A stretch of DNA of 45,444 nucleotides from Chitinophagaceae bacterium (GCA_947476485.1 CANJQU010000025.1:1-45444), one strand, 5' to 3'; shown: positions 17,263 through 25,838, counted from the first letter of the stretch. Notes: generated by a model from the letters alone, not told the origin. Numbers and translations are program-made.

Positions 17263-18470
17263 GCTTTGCTGAATATGAGTGAAACATTACTGCCGCCAAA
17301 TCCAAAAGAATTGCTCAACACATGATCTATTGTTACATTTTCCAACAGGCCCGATACCGGTTTTATACTTAGTTCCTCCATTTGTGTTTCAAAATTGAGG
17401 TTGGGTATGACTATTCGCTCTTCCATGGCCCACATGCTGAAGATCGCTTCAATAACTCCCGCCGCAGCCAGCGTATGGCCTGTATAGGGCTTGGTAGAAC
17501 TAAAATGTGGTGCATTTGTGCCAAACAATGTTTGTATCGCCAGCCCTTCAGACAGGTCGTTATTCTGCGTTGCCGTGCCGTGGGCGTTAATATATCCGAT
17601 GTCGGTAGTTTTCAGGCCGGCCATGTCCAGTGCCTGCTGCATAGTGCGGCGGGCGCCTTCGCCAGTTGGTGATGGGGCAGTAGGGTGGTAGGCATCATTT
17701 GTGTTAGCGTATCCGCTCAGCACCGCTATGATGTTTGCCCCACGTGCTTTAGCTGAGGATTCTGACTCCAGCAAACAAAATCCGGACGCCTCGCCCAGGT
17801 TCAGGCCGCCCCGGTTCTGATCAAAAGGTTTACAGGGCATCTTATCAACATTCTTAAGGCTGTAGAAACCATTTAGGGTAAAACGGCTCAACGCATCGCC
17901 GCCGCCGCATACTGCGCGTTTCACAAGACCTTGTTTTATCATCCGCGCTCCCAGTATCAGAGAGTTGGACGATGATGAACAGGCTGTGCTTATCGTTGCC
18001 ATTATGGGTTTAAGGCCGTAATGCGCAGCTACATTTTCGGTGCTTTCCGCACAGTCGAGGGTGTTAATGTATTTGTTGTTCCTTTCGTCGGCGCCTACGG
18101 TCAGCACATCCATATAGATGTCTTCCATCTTACTCATGCCACCTACAGTGTTGGCATTGATAAAGGCAAACGGTTCATTTTGAAGCAGGGTTATGTCCGT
18201 GTTCTGCAGCAGGTCGTTCATGGCAGCCAGGCACAGCAGGGTAGTGCGCGTATAGCCGTTGTCGCCCGTTGGCAGGCCCATTATCACTGCCAGGTCATCA
18301 TTGCTCTTTTTTATCTCACCCAGCAGAAATTCGTGGGCATGCACCGATTTGAGGAGAGACACCCCATTCACCCCGCTGCGCAAATTGCGGATAGCGGAAA
18401 TATGCGTGTCTTTCCCGGTTCCGAGAGCGGATATGATACCGGTAGCTGTTATTACTACTCTTTCCGCCAT
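17259..18470 (-). CDS. Beta-ketoacyl-[acyl-carrier-protein] synthase (FabF-like)
   Basis: The 403-residue enzyme has the complete Cys-His-His triad of elongating ketosynthases: Cys164 in STACSSSSNS, His297 in NAHGTATQNND and His332 in YTGHTLAAAG. It condenses malonyl-ACP with an acyl-ACP, extending a chain by two carbons in the cytosol. It sits between an acyl carrier protein gene (8-base gap upstream) and a ketosynthase-like gene without catalytic residues, so a dedicated secondary pathway is more likely than housekeeping fatty-acid synthesis. Pigment clusters such as flexirubin or aryl polyene contain such a trio, but their dehydratase, ketoreductase and thioesterase genes are not nearby. 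Confidence 0.88.
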   Translation of the reverse strand: MAERVVITATGIISALGTGKDTHISAIRNLRSGVNGVSLLKSVHAHEFLLGEIKKSNDDLAVIMGLPTGDNGYTRTTLLCLAAMNDLLQNTDITLLQNEPFAFINANTVGGMSKMEDIYMDVLTVGADERNNKYINTLDCAESTENVAAHYGLKPIMATISTACSSSSNSLILGARMIKQGLVKRAVCGGGDALSRFTLNGFYSLKNVDKMPCKPFDQNRGGLNLGEASGFCLLESESSAKARGANIIAVLSGYANTNDAYHPTAPSPTGEGARRTMQQALDMAGLKTTDIGYINAHGTATQNNDLSEGLAIQTLFGTNAPHFSSTKPYTGHTLAAAGVIEAIFSMWAMEERIVIPNLNFETQMEELSIKPVSGLLENVTIDHVLSNSFGFGGSNVSLIFSKA

Positions 18471-18478
18471 AGTTGGCG

Positions 18479-18736
18479 TTATATTTTGCTGTTTTGCTGA
18501 ATGTATTCCGCCATCGTCTGTACAGAAGTCAGTATTTTCCTGCCTTCACGGGCGTCTTCTATCTTAATTCCGTAGTTGCGCTCAAGCAGTACCATAAGCT
18601 CCAGCGAATCTATACTGTCTAAGCCAAGGCCATCGCCAAACAGGGGAGCGTTGTCGTCTATTTCTTCCGGCTTCATTCCCTGGAGGTTCAGTGAATCTAT
18701 TATCTGTTGCTTCAGCTTTAATTTAAGGTCTTCCAT
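18479..18736 (-). CDS. Acyl carrier protein
   Basis: The ATG at 18736 gives 85 residues (MEDLKLKLKQQIIDSL). An upstream reading adds 14 residues that overlap the promoter. The phosphopantetheine attachment site is Ser41 in GLGLDSIDSLEL, and four helices of the ACP fold can be recognised. It carries acyl intermediates for the two ketosynthase-like proteins encoded next. A housekeeping ACP is usually linked to fabF or fabD with plsX or rnc, which is not the context here, so this is probably the pathway-specific carrier. Confidence 0.9.
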   Translation of the reverse strand: MEDLKLKLKQQIIDSLNLQGMKPEEIDDNAPLFGDGLGLDSIDSLELMVLLERNYGIKIEDAREGRKILTSVQTMAEYIQQNSKI

Positions 18737-18753
18737 GAAATAATTTATGCGTG

Positions 18754-18785
18754 CAAATATAAGGTTTATAACTTCCAATACTCAA
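18754..18785 (-). promoter_or_regulatory. Promoter of the ACP-KS-CLF cassette
   Basis: On the minus strand, TTG (18783-18785) and TATATTTG (18754-18761) are separated by 21 bases, within the range of Bacteroidota promoters. The -7 element is an exact TAnnTTTG match, 17 bases upstream of the ACP start codon. Confidence 0.5.
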
Positions 18786-18916
18786 TAAGGTAAAGTGGTC
18801 TTTCGTGAATTTGTTTCGCTGTCTCCTGTTTACACACTCCCATACGTATCAAGCTTTTAACTGTCAACTTGCGTGGCACGGTATTTTAACCTGATAGCAA
18901 ACAAAAGAAACGAAAT

Positions 18917-19135
18917 ATGAAAAAGTTATTGTTATTACTGGTCGCTTTCGCCGCCACAACATTTGTCGTTAACGCGCAGGAAAAGACCACAGTAGTGAAG
19001 GATGAGAAAGTAACCAAAAAAACCTCGTCGGTGCCGCAGAAGGTACATAATACGTTCAGTAAGCACAAAAAGTACAATGGCAAAAAGACAAAGCACGTGA
19101 AAACAGTAGAGAAGACCACTACCCCTGCTAAATAA
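18917..19135 (+). CDS. Small lysine-rich secreted protein
   Basis: The 72-residue product has a signal peptide (MKKLLLLLVAFAATTFVVNAQ) and a very basic mature part made of Lys, Thr and Val (EKTTVVKDEKVTKKTSS, KHKKYNGKKTKHVKTVEKT). It resembles the small protein encoded at 25850-26017 in its AQEK junction and KKT/KTK composition. I cannot name a function. Exported basic peptides of this kind could bind the envelope or nucleic acid, but that is a guess. A hairpin with a T-run follows at 19163-19192. Confidence 0.7.
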   Translation: MKKLLLLLVAFAATTFVVNAQEKTTVVKDEKVTKKTSSVPQKVHNTFSKHKKYNGKKTKHVKTVEKTTTPAK

Positions 19136-19149
19136 TAATTACCCTATTA

Positions 19150-20649
19150 CTATGAAATGGAAATGGCGGCTTTCGGGTCGCCATCTCTTTTTACCGTTTT
19201 TCGACAATACGGATACAGGACGACCGGGATGATAACACCGGGGATGAAAATAATATCCAGGTAGCGGAAAACAATATACGCAGAAGCAACACTAAAAAAC
19301 ATATATCCGATATAAAATGCGCTCCATACAATGAATAGTCCTTTTATATCTCTGCCTAGCGTTTTCCATCTTTTAAGGTTCCTCAATAAAAAGAAAGGAA
19401 TAAAACCAATATTCAGCAGGTTCAACAGGCAAGACACATAAGGAAAGATGAACATTAGTTTTTCCTGCAGGTGCAGAAACCGGCAAGAAAGAAAGTTGGT
19501 ATCCATGTTATACCATTCCCGGCACTCGTTGGGTACAGTAAGGTTATATATATTATAATTTTCAAGCGCTTCCAGGTCGGGCACCATAAAGTTCTTGAAA
19601 TTCGGAAACATGAAATATCTCACGTAGGCCAGCGGATCGTGCTTTACCAATATCCGGCCATATTCTCCTATTTCAACCGAGCATTTTATCCACTCACCGA
19701 AAAACTTTTTATTTTCAAAGCGGCTTCTCATCGCCACATATAGCCTCAACGGGGATCTCCGGTTCCACATGTATTGCGTACCCAAATGGCCTTCTGTATA
19801 GACGGTATCAATATATCTTTTTACACATAGGTCTAAGAGTGCGGTTTCCTCCGTTGGCATATCAGCTGTTTGTACATCCAGCTTTTTATAATAGCAGAGG
19901 GCATTATTGGCAATCTGCCAATTCGAAAAACCGGAAAATATCCGTACATCGAACTGTTCTTCTATCTTGTTTTCCTGCCACTGCATATACCCAAATACTA
20001 CAGAAGCGCTTAGGATGATGCCCGTAATTCTGATATAAACTTTCCCATTCGCAACGATAAAAGCGATGATAGATATGGCGAAATAGAACATGCCGGTGTA
20101 CCTGACGTGAACGCACATCAACAATAAAAGCGCCTGTACGAGTAGGTTTGACCAGGTGGGTCTTTTCATGGCCCAAAGTAGGGAGGTAAACCAGAACACG
20201 GTTAGCGAACAGAAAAGGCTGTCGCTGGATACCAGGTTAGCGATGAAAATAAGCACCGGGTTCAGTAAGATAAGGCCTGCGATCAAGTGCAATTTCCGGT
20301 TGTTGATTCCGAACAGGTAGCCGCAGGTCAGGAGGCAAAGGAATGAGCTTAGCAGAAACAAGAAGACCTGTACAAAAACTACAAATCCCTGGTAAGGGTA
20401 AATGGCATGCAGTCCATAGAGAAAATCCGGGTACCCCTGGGGGCGGAAACCAAAACCATGATTATCGGTAACGGCATCCTGTACATAGCTGAATGAGTCA
20501 GAAAAGAAGTCCGCATTCGGAAACAGGAGCTTAAGGACAGTAAAGGCAGCAAAAGACACTGAAAGCCAAATTAAGATAAGCCTTCTCTGGCTCCAGGCGT
20601 ATCCGGCAAATCCGCCATTTATTGATAGGTTTGGTTTCCCAATGTTCAT
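19150..20649 (-). CDS. Polytopic membrane protein resembling GT-C glycosyltransferases
   Basis: The ATG at 20649 gives 499 residues. An upstream ATG would add 11. About nine to eleven hydrophobic helices can be seen. The first loop contains FFSDSFSYVQDA and later FRPQGYPDFLYG, which resemble the acidic first-loop motif and the RPxGYP pattern of GT-C (dolichyl/undecaprenyl-phosphate sugar) transferases. The central soluble stretch (about 235-380) is probably periplasmic. The donor and acceptor are unknown and no neighbouring glycan genes help. It could also be an uncharacterised membrane protein. Confidence 0.65.
   Translation of the reverse strand: MNIGKPNLSINGGFAGYAWSQRRLILIWLSVSFAAFTVLKLLFPNADFFSDSFSYVQDAVTDNHGFGFRPQGYPDFLYGLHAIYPYQGFVVFVQVFLFLLSSFLCLLTCGYLFGINNRKLHLIAGLILLNPVLIFIANLVSSDSLFCSLTVFWFTSLLWAMKRPTWSNLLVQALLLLMCVHVRYTGMFYFAISIIAFIVANGKVYIRITGIILSASVVFGYMQWQENKIEEQFDVRIFSGFSNWQIANNALCYYKKLDVQTADMPTEETALLDLCVKRYIDTVYTEGHLGTQYMWNRRSPLRLYVAMRSRFENKKFFGEWIKCSVEIGEYGRILVKHDPLAYVRYFMFPNFKNFMVPDLEALENYNIYNLTVPNECREWYNMDTNFLSCRFLHLQEKLMFIFPYVSCLLNLLNIGFIPFFLLRNLKRWKTLGRDIKGLFIVWSAFYIGYMFFSVASAYIVFRYLDIIFIPGVIIPVVLYPYCRKTVKRDGDPKAAISIS
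19163..19192 (+). terminator. Terminator for the small lysine-rich protein gene
   Basis: ATGGCG (19163-19168) pairs with CGCCAT (19179-19184) around a 10-base loop, and TTTTT follows at 19188-19192. The hairpin lies inside the last codons of the convergent membrane-protein gene. Confidence 0.5.
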
Positions 20650-20731
20650 TCCGAACGATTTTTTCTGAAAATTATACAACAATTTCCATAACTAATAACC
20701 ACGGACGCTTTTCAGGCAATTGAACCTTGTC

Positions 20732-20763
20732 AAAAGCCGGATGGCAGCTTTTGCTGCCATCCG
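20732..20763 (-). terminator. Terminator after rhlE
   Basis: A perfect 11-bp stem (20738-20748 with 20753-20763) closes a four-base loop. On the minus strand it is followed by GCTTTTG, a short T tract, so it fits termination of rhlE. On the plus strand no T tract follows. Confidence 0.7.
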
Positions 20764-20796
20764 AAACTTATCAACATATCTCTTATCAACTTTCTT

Positions 20797-22065
20797 TTAC
20801 CTCGCTCTTCCGCCGCCGGTAAACCTTCTCCTCGGTCCGTTGCTATTGCCAGAGTTGAAACCTGCAACTGCGTTAGGCCTGCGAACCACTTCCTTGTTCT
20901 TCGGCAGGTTTATCTGCACCTGGCCGGTTTGGGCCATCGGGTAGGGGTGGTTTTCTATTACCGGTATCTTCTGGGCTGTAAGTTTCAGGATATTCCTCCA
21001 GTCCTGCATTTCCTCATCATCGCAGAAAGACATCGCGGTTCCGCTTGCCCCGGCCCGGCCGGTACGGCCTATACGGTGCACATATGTTTCCGGAACTTCA
21101 GGTATCTCGTAGTTGATCACATGGCTAAGGAGGTCCACATCTATACCTCGGGCGGCAATATCTGTAGCCACAAGCACACGTATCCTTCCGTCCTTAAAGT
21201 TACTTAATGCCCTCTGACGGGCGTTTTGCGACTTGTTGCCATGTATCGCTTCTGCTTTAATATCTACCTTCTGAAGGTCTTTTACCACCTTGTCGGCACC
21301 GTGCTTGGTGCGGGTAAATACCAGTACCATTTTCATTTCCGGGTCGCGCAGCACATAAGTGAGCAATTGCCTTTTGTCCTTTTTGTCTACAAAGTATACC
21401 GACTGGGTTACCGTTTCTGCGGTAGTTGCTGCTGGCGTTACTTCCACTTTCTCTGCATTGTGCAGCAGGGTATTAGATAATTTCTGTATTTCAACAGGCA
21501 TGGTAGCGCTGAAGAAAAGTGTCTGCCTCTTGGCCGGAAGCTTAGCAACCACCCTCTTAACATCATGAATAAAGCCCATGTCGAGCATGCGGTCGGCCTC
21601 ATCCAATACAAAGATGCTGATGTCTTTAATATTGATATAGCCCTGGTTCATAAGATCCAGCAAGCGGCCCGGGGTAGCGATAAGTATGTCTATGCCCCTG
21701 TGCAGTGCCTGAACCTGTGCGCCCTGTGGCACACCACCAAAGATCACGGTATGCCGTAGCCGGAGGTTCTTACCATAGGCTGCAAAGCTTTCACCTATTT
21801 GTATAGCTAGCTCTCGTGTTGGTGTGAGGATCAATACTTTAATGTTCTTGTGAGTGCGCTCGGCATGCTCTTCATGCAGTATCTGTAATATAGGAATGGC
21901 GAAAGCTGCTGTCTTGCCGGTTCCTGTCTGTGCACAACCTAAAAGGTCTTTTCTCTTCAATAAGATCGGGATAGCCTGTTCCTGGATTGGGGTGGGGTTT
22001 TTATAACCCTCTGCCTCCAGAGCCTTCAATATGGGCTCTATGAGGTTTAACTCATTAAATGTCAT
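20797..22065 (-). CDS. rhlE: DEAD-box ATP-dependent RNA helicase (RhlE type)
   Basis: The 422 residues contain the ordered helicase motifs: Q motif ([11 protein letters not shown]), [50 protein letters not shown] and [12 protein letters not shown]. The [11 protein letters not shown] variant and a short basic, Gly/Arg-rich tail ([16 protein letters not shown]) point to RhlE. It remodels RNA in ribosome assembly and mRNA decay and is often needed in the cold. The promoter element at 22195-22202 implies a leader of about 120 bases, which may carry control by temperature or by RhlE itself. Confidence 0.93.
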   Translation of the reverse strand: MTFNELNLIEPILKALEAEGYKNPTPIQEQAIPILLKRKDLLGCAQTGTGKTAAFAIPILQILHEEHAERTHKNIKVLILTPTRELAIQIGESFAAYGKNLRLRHTVIFGGVPQGAQVQALHRGIDILIATPGRLLDLMNQGYINIKDISIFVLDEADRMLDMGFIHDVKRVVAKLPAKRQTLFFSATMPVEIQKLSNTLLHNAEKVEVTPAATTAETVTQSVYFVDKKDKRQLLTYVLRDPEMKMVLVFTRTKHGADKVVKDLQKVDIKAEAIHGNKSQNARQRALSNFKDGRIRVLVATDIAARGIDVDLLSHVINYEIPEVPETYVHRIGRTGRAGASGTAMSFCDDEEMQDWRNILKLTAQKIPVIENHPYPMAQTGQVQINLPKNKEVVRRPNAVAGFNSGNSNGPRRRFTGGGRAR

Positions 22066-22708
22066 TTGTATATTTTAAGATGCAAAAAAATGTAACTGCC
22101 TGTGCCTCTCCCGCATCCGCGGAGTTGAAAAGGTGTGTATCACAAGCTTGCCCGAAGGCTGGTACTATAAGGTTGGAAACACGCGTTAAAGGTGCAAAGA
22201 TATGGATTTAAGGGTGTAATAGTTCACTGACCGGTAAATTGGTTAATTTTAACAATTAATCTAAAATTTACTTACGGTATGATTATTTAATTTATTGATA
22301 ATCAATCAAAATTTATTTTAAAGTGCTATATTTTTAGAAAATACAATTTACTTATGATGCCCATGCGCCCTTACCGCCCTAAATTCACGTTTTATTGCTG
22401 TTTTTAATGAAAAACAGGTCATGAAAACAACTTCCGTTTACTTCTCTCAAAATATTGACTATGAGTATGGTAACGCAAAATTAGAGCGTATAAAAATCAG
22501 CTACCTGACAAAATGCCACACACCTCATTTTTACCCTGTTTTGACACTTTGGCAGGTGTGTTTCACCAGCTTAAGATTTTTTGGTTATGAGCCAAAACGA
22601 TACTAGTCACGAAGTTTAGTTCAGGGCTTTTGGAGCACAAGAAATTAGCTTTAGCCGCAGCTAACGCATGTTATTTTTATTGTATAATATGGTAAAGTGA
22701 AAGGAACG
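22066..22708. other. 643-base intergenic region: rhlE leader and AT-rich DNA with no clear gene
   Basis: The first 120-130 bases are the likely 5' leader of rhlE. The rest is AT-rich. It holds the palindrome TTGATAATCAA near 22300, an 8-bp inverted repeat (ACACACCT at 22518-22525, AGGTGTGT at 22554-22561), and TTAGCT/AGCTAA (22645-22650, 22659-22664) followed by a T-rich stretch. A 61-codon reading frame from 22421 has no signal peptide, recognisable motif or promoter and is probably not a gene. Confidence 0.5.
22195..22202 (-). promoter_or_regulatory. Promoter -7 element (TATCTTTG) of rhlE
   Basis: The minus-strand bases match TAnnTTTG exactly. The distance to the rhlE start (22065) implies a leader of about 120 bases, much longer than for most genes in the window. 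Confidence 0.4.
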
Positions 22709-23845
22709 CTATACCACCGGCAGCGGCCGGTTCTGGATAATATGCTGCAGCTTTATCGCCAGCGCATGTAGCTGCGTCTTTCCATGAGCATTGCGCTCTA
22801 TGAAAAAGCTGGTCTCAGAAATGGTATCTACCATCTTTCCGAATGCCTCGAACGGGATCTTGGTGCCGGCCAGCTTTTGTACAAACTGCGCTTCGGCCTC
22901 AGGAAGTCCGGCGCCGGTCTCCGGGCGGTACCGGGCCCTTATAGCCTGCTCGAGCAGTTGTATCACATATTGAAGAAAATTCTTCTGTTGCTCCCTGCCG
23001 GTCTTGCTGCATTCCTCCGCCCATTTAGATAAGGCTATTCCATTATTTGTAAACAGGGAGTTGAAGAGGTTTCGCACCTCGGGGAAAAGATCATTGTCGG
23101 CCTGGCGCACAAGTCGTAGCGCCTCGGTATAGCTGCCCATGGCAATATGCGCCACCTGGCTGGCCCGTACCGGGTCGGCTAGTGCGCGGCTACTTAGTGC
23201 CAGTGCAATATCGCCTGCAGCGATCGGGGCAAGTTTCACTTCCTGGGTGCGGCTCCTGATGGTTTGTAAGATGTCCTCTGTATTCTCGGCTACAAAGATC
23301 ATGATAGTATCCTGCGGTGGCTCCTCTATTAGTTTCAGTAATATGTTGCCTTCCTTTCCCAGGTATTCCGGCCGCCACATCAGCAGCACTTTCTTGCCGC
23401 CCTCATAAGATTTCAGGTTCAGCGTGTCTATGATCTCCCTGCACTCATCGGCGGTTATGTTGCCCTGCTTGTTTTCTGCCTCTATATATTGCAGCCAGTC
23501 GTAAGTGGTTGCATATGGCGACTGTTTCACAAACTCCCTGAACTCCTGTATGTAGTGCCGGCTCATTGCCTTTGTGCCCGGTTTTGGGGGTATGCTGGGA
23601 AAACTGATATGCAGGTCTGCATGCTCCAGTTTTGAGGCCTTGCTGCAGCCGGCGCACTTGCCGCAGCTATCGGTTGCGGTCTTTTGTTCGCAAAAGATAT
23701 ATTGCGCCAGCGCCAGCGCCATAGGCAGGCCACCCGTTCCCTCGGGCCCGGTTATCATCAATGCATGCGGGAAAAGGTTCTTTTCCCACATTTTCAGCAT
23801 CCCATCCTTCGCCGCCTGCTGGCCCACTACATCTTTAAAAGTCAT
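22709..23845 (-). CDS. holB: DNA polymerase III delta' subunit
   Basis: The 378-residue protein has the clamp-loader AAA+ fold. Its P-loop-like segment, GPEGTGGLP (33-41), lacks the Lys needed for ATP hydrolysis, as in delta'. A zinc module follows with Cys52, Cys61, Cys64 and Cys67 (CGKCAGC). The sensor region contains IRSRTQEV. Delta' is the rigid stator of the clamp loader that places the beta clamp on DNA. Its leader carries the repeated heptamer GACTTTA (see the repeat at 23854-23882). Confidence 0.85.
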   Translation of the reverse strand: MTFKDVVGQQAAKDGMLKMWEKNLFPHALMITGPEGTGGLPMALALAQYIFCEQKTATDSCGKCAGCSKASKLEHADLHISFPSIPPKPGTKAMSRHYIQEFREFVKQSPYATTYDWLQYIEAENKQGNITADECREIIDTLNLKSYEGGKKVLLMWRPEYLGKEGNILLKLIEEPPQDTIMIFVAENTEDILQTIRSRTQEVKLAPIAAGDIALALSSRALADPVRASQVAHIAMGSYTEALRLVRQADNDLFPEVRNLFNSLFTNNGIALSKWAEECSKTGREQQKNFLQYVIQLLEQAIRARYRPETGAGLPEAEAQFVQKLAGTKIPFEAFGKMVDTISETSFFIERNAHGKTQLHALAIKLQHIIQNRPLPVV

Positions 23846-23853
23846 TTTTTTTC

Positions 23854-23882
23854 AGTCTAAAGTGGAAAGTAAAGTCTAAAGT
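23854..23882 (-). repeat. Repeated ACTTTAGACT in the holB leader
   Basis: Read on the minus strand, ACTTTAGACT occurs twice (23873-23882 and 23854-23863), 19 bases apart, with the related ACTTTAC and ACTTTCC between. It lies within 40 bases upstream of the holB ATG. A similar motif (GACTTAC) precedes tatD. Confidence 0.6.
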
Positions 23883-23973
23883 TCGTGATTAATTGCGGGT
23901 TTTGCGGGATTTCTTCCGGTTTTTGCGGCCTTTGGAAATCGGTTATATATTTTGTTTTTTAAGCTACTTTCCA

Positions 23974-24073
23974 AATATCACACTTTTCAAGAAAAAAAGT
24001 TTGCACAGGTTTTTATTGGTTATCAATTGTTTGTGGCTGAGGAATATCACAAAAATATCACACGAATATCACA
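23974..24073 (+). repeat. Four copies of AATATCACA, three phased at 11 bases
   Basis: AATATCACA occurs at 23974-23982, 24043-24051, 24054-24062 and 24065-24073. The last three are spaced exactly 11 bases, about one helical turn. They lie between holB and the truncated kinase gene. The arrangement suits binding of several copies of one protein on the same face of the DNA, but no protein is known to me for it. Confidence 0.65.
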
Positions 24074-24255
24074 CGGTTTTCGGGTATTTTTCATAATGTA
24101 GTTTAAATTGGTTTTTTTGTTATTTATAATATAAAAGCCGATGTTTTTATTTTCAGCGAGGCAGTTGCTTTAACTGCATACAAGGGCAAGAGCTGGCAAA
24201 CAAGGCTCTCTCGCTTTACAAGGCAACTAAACTCGCAGGGGGTGAACTATATGCG

Positions 24256-25191
24256 ATGGATGTATTATTGTTCGCGAAATACAATTGTTACGATTCCACG
24301 ATTAAAAATCTCGCAATTGAAGTACAAACAATGCGTGATTCCATATTCAGGGCACAAACCGCTGATAAGGTTGCTAAGTATAAAACACTCTATGAAACAG
24401 AAAAGACAAATGCTGAAAACCAGGAACTCCTGGCTACTACGCACACGAAGAATATACTTATAAAAGGTATTATCGTTTTAGCAGCATTGCTACTATTGCT
24501 GCTGTGGTTTGCATATAATCGCTATCGCATTAAGAAAGAGAGTGAATTTGAAAAGCAAAACAGCGTACACAAAATACTTCGGTATAAGGCTGCTCTGGAA
24601 GCTGAGGAAAAGGAGCGTGCCCGAATTGCGCGGGAGTTGCATGACAGTCTGGGGCAAACACTTTCTACTACAAAAATGATGCTTTCAGTGGTTGCGCCCA
24701 TTGATGAAAATAGCAACGAAGTGCTGAACGAATCAATGAAGGTGTTGGACCAAGCTGTACAAGAGGTGCGTACCATATCGCATAACCTGATGCCATCAAG
24801 CCTGGCTGAGCTGGGCATAGGGGCAGCACTAAAAGAGCTGGCTAGAAACATTAATGCTACCGGTAAAACAAAGATATCACTTGAAGTTAGCGAGGCCGTG
24901 GTTTTGAATAAAGATAAGGAAGTAATTACCTACAGGATAGTACAGGAGTTAGTGCATAATGCGGTGAAACATACGCACTGCACCCAGATAGCCATAAAAT
25001 TACAATCGGCGGCAGATGGCTATTTGCTGCAGGTACAGGATAATGGTAATGGATTTGACGTCGCCACTATTCATAATGCTAAGGGCATTGGGTGGCAAAA
25101 TATATTCCTCCGTGTTGATTTGCTTGGAGGAACTATTGACGTAAATTCGGCTGCAGATTCAGGTACCATTGTAAGGATTATATTCAGTTGA
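24256..25191 (+). CDS. 5'-truncated TPR-type sensor histidine kinase
   Basis: From the ATG at 24256 the 311 residues cover the end of a TPR/coiled sensor, a transmembrane helix (68-87), a HisKA_3 domain with phospho-His129 in ARELHDSLGQ, and an HATPase domain with VQDNGNGFD. The same frame stays open back to about 24130 and reads like a TPR helix pair (QELANKALSLYKATKLAGG), with no ATG there. A full kinase of this type would have a signal peptide and several more repeats, so the 5' end has been lost. The kinase core looks intact. Its stop overlaps the ATG of a broken response regulator (TGATG). Confidence 0.65.
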   Translation: MDVLLFAKYNCYDSTIKNLAIEVQTMRDSIFRAQTADKVAKYKTLYETEKTNAENQELLATTHTKNILIKGIIVLAALLLLLLWFAYNRYRIKKESEFEKQNSVHKILRYKAALEAEEKERARIARELHDSLGQTLSTTKMMLSVVAPIDENSNEVLNESMKVLDQAVQEVRTISHNLMPSSLAELGIGAALKELARNINATGKTKISLEVSEAVVLNKDKEVITYRIVQELVHNAVKHTHCTQIAIKLQSAADGYLLQVQDNGNGFDVATIHNAKGIGWQNIFLRVDLLGGTIDVNSAADSGTIVRIIFS

Positions 25192-25335
25192 TGACAGTCA
25201 AACACACAAAGTAATAGCAGATGACCACCAGATGTTCATAGCTGGGTTGCGCCTTGTACTGAAGTTACGGCCAGACCTGGATAGCAGCGCAGGCACTCAA
25301 TGGTGCAGAACTACCAGGTAGCAACAGAAAGACAA
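25191..25335 (+). pseudogene. Frameshifted fragment of a LuxR-type response regulator
   Basis: The ATG at 25191 overlaps the kinase stop. After seven codons a missing base in the run AAAG shifts the frame. Reading the next frame gives VIADDHQMFIAGLRLVLK, clearly the start of a receiver domain. A second shift is needed to continue as AQALNGAEL. After that the similarity fades, and the phosphoacceptor Asp region and helix-turn-helix are absent. It closely resembles the intact regulator at 26207; the bases GACCACCAGATGTTCATAG are identical in both. This was the cognate regulator of the upstream kinase and is now dead. Confidence 0.7.
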
Positions 25336-25369
25336 CAAATATGCCAGTGAATCTGCGAGTACAGGTAGG

Positions 25370-25762
25370 ATGAAGAAGTTTCTCAATATTTGTTTGCTGC
25401 TTAGCTCGCTCATCGGTTACCTTGAGTGGGGCAAGGGGAATCATGCCTTTATTTTTCAAACGGAGTATGACCTGATCTTTGGCGCCAGTCACGGTTCTGC
25501 AACGTACATGCACCCTTTCGTATTATTGCCATTAATAGGTCAATTGCTGCTACTCGTGACCGTCTTTCAAAAGATACCCAGTAAAGTATTAACCATTACC
25601 GGTCTGATTTGCCTAAGCCTGCTGATGTTATTTATCTTTTTTATCGGTCTGCTTTCCGTGAACGCCCGGATATTGGTTTGTTCGCTTCCGTTCATTCTCG
25701 CCGGAATCTTTGTACAGCGCTATAACAGGAAGTCAACAAAAAATCCTTGCGAAGGCAAGTAA
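25370..25762 (+). CDS. Small integral membrane protein of unknown function
   Basis: The 130 residues form three or four hydrophobic helices (MKKFLNICLLLSSLIGYL, PFVLLPLIGQLLLLVTVF, ITGLICLSLLMLFIFFIGLL, CSLPFILAGIFV) separated by short loops, with a basic end. I do not recognise the family. The start is chosen because it begins the first helix with two lysines. It lies inside a stretch of decaying genes, but its frame is open and it is followed by a bidirectional hairpin terminator. Confidence 0.6.
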   Translation: MKKFLNICLLLSSLIGYLEWGKGNHAFIFQTEYDLIFGASHGSATYMHPFVLLPLIGQLLLLVTVFQKIPSKVLTITGLICLSLLMLFIFFIGLLSVNARILVCSLPFILAGIFVQRYNRKSTKNPCEGK

Positions 25763-25797
25763 GTACAAAGGCTACTGACGTTTTTTAAAACACAAGA

Positions 25798-25838
25798 AAG
25801 GTAAGAGTGGCGTAGTACCATCCTTACCTTCCGATTTT
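25798..25838. terminator. Hairpin terminator between convergent small genes
   Basis: AAGGTAAG (25798-25805) pairs with CTTACCTT (25823-25830), and the inner bases TGG/CCA extend the stem after one mismatch. TTTTT follows at 25835-25839 on the plus strand, so it can end the membrane-protein gene and perhaps also the opposite gene. Confidence 0.6.

Noticed and set aside
22518-22561. An 8-bp inverted repeat with a 28-base loop
   Set aside because: Chance-level for this window and without a T tract or a gene nearby in the right position.
22421-22606. A 61-codon frame in the gap between rhlE and holB
   Set aside because: No promoter element, signal peptide or motif; it contains an inverted repeat and may be chance.
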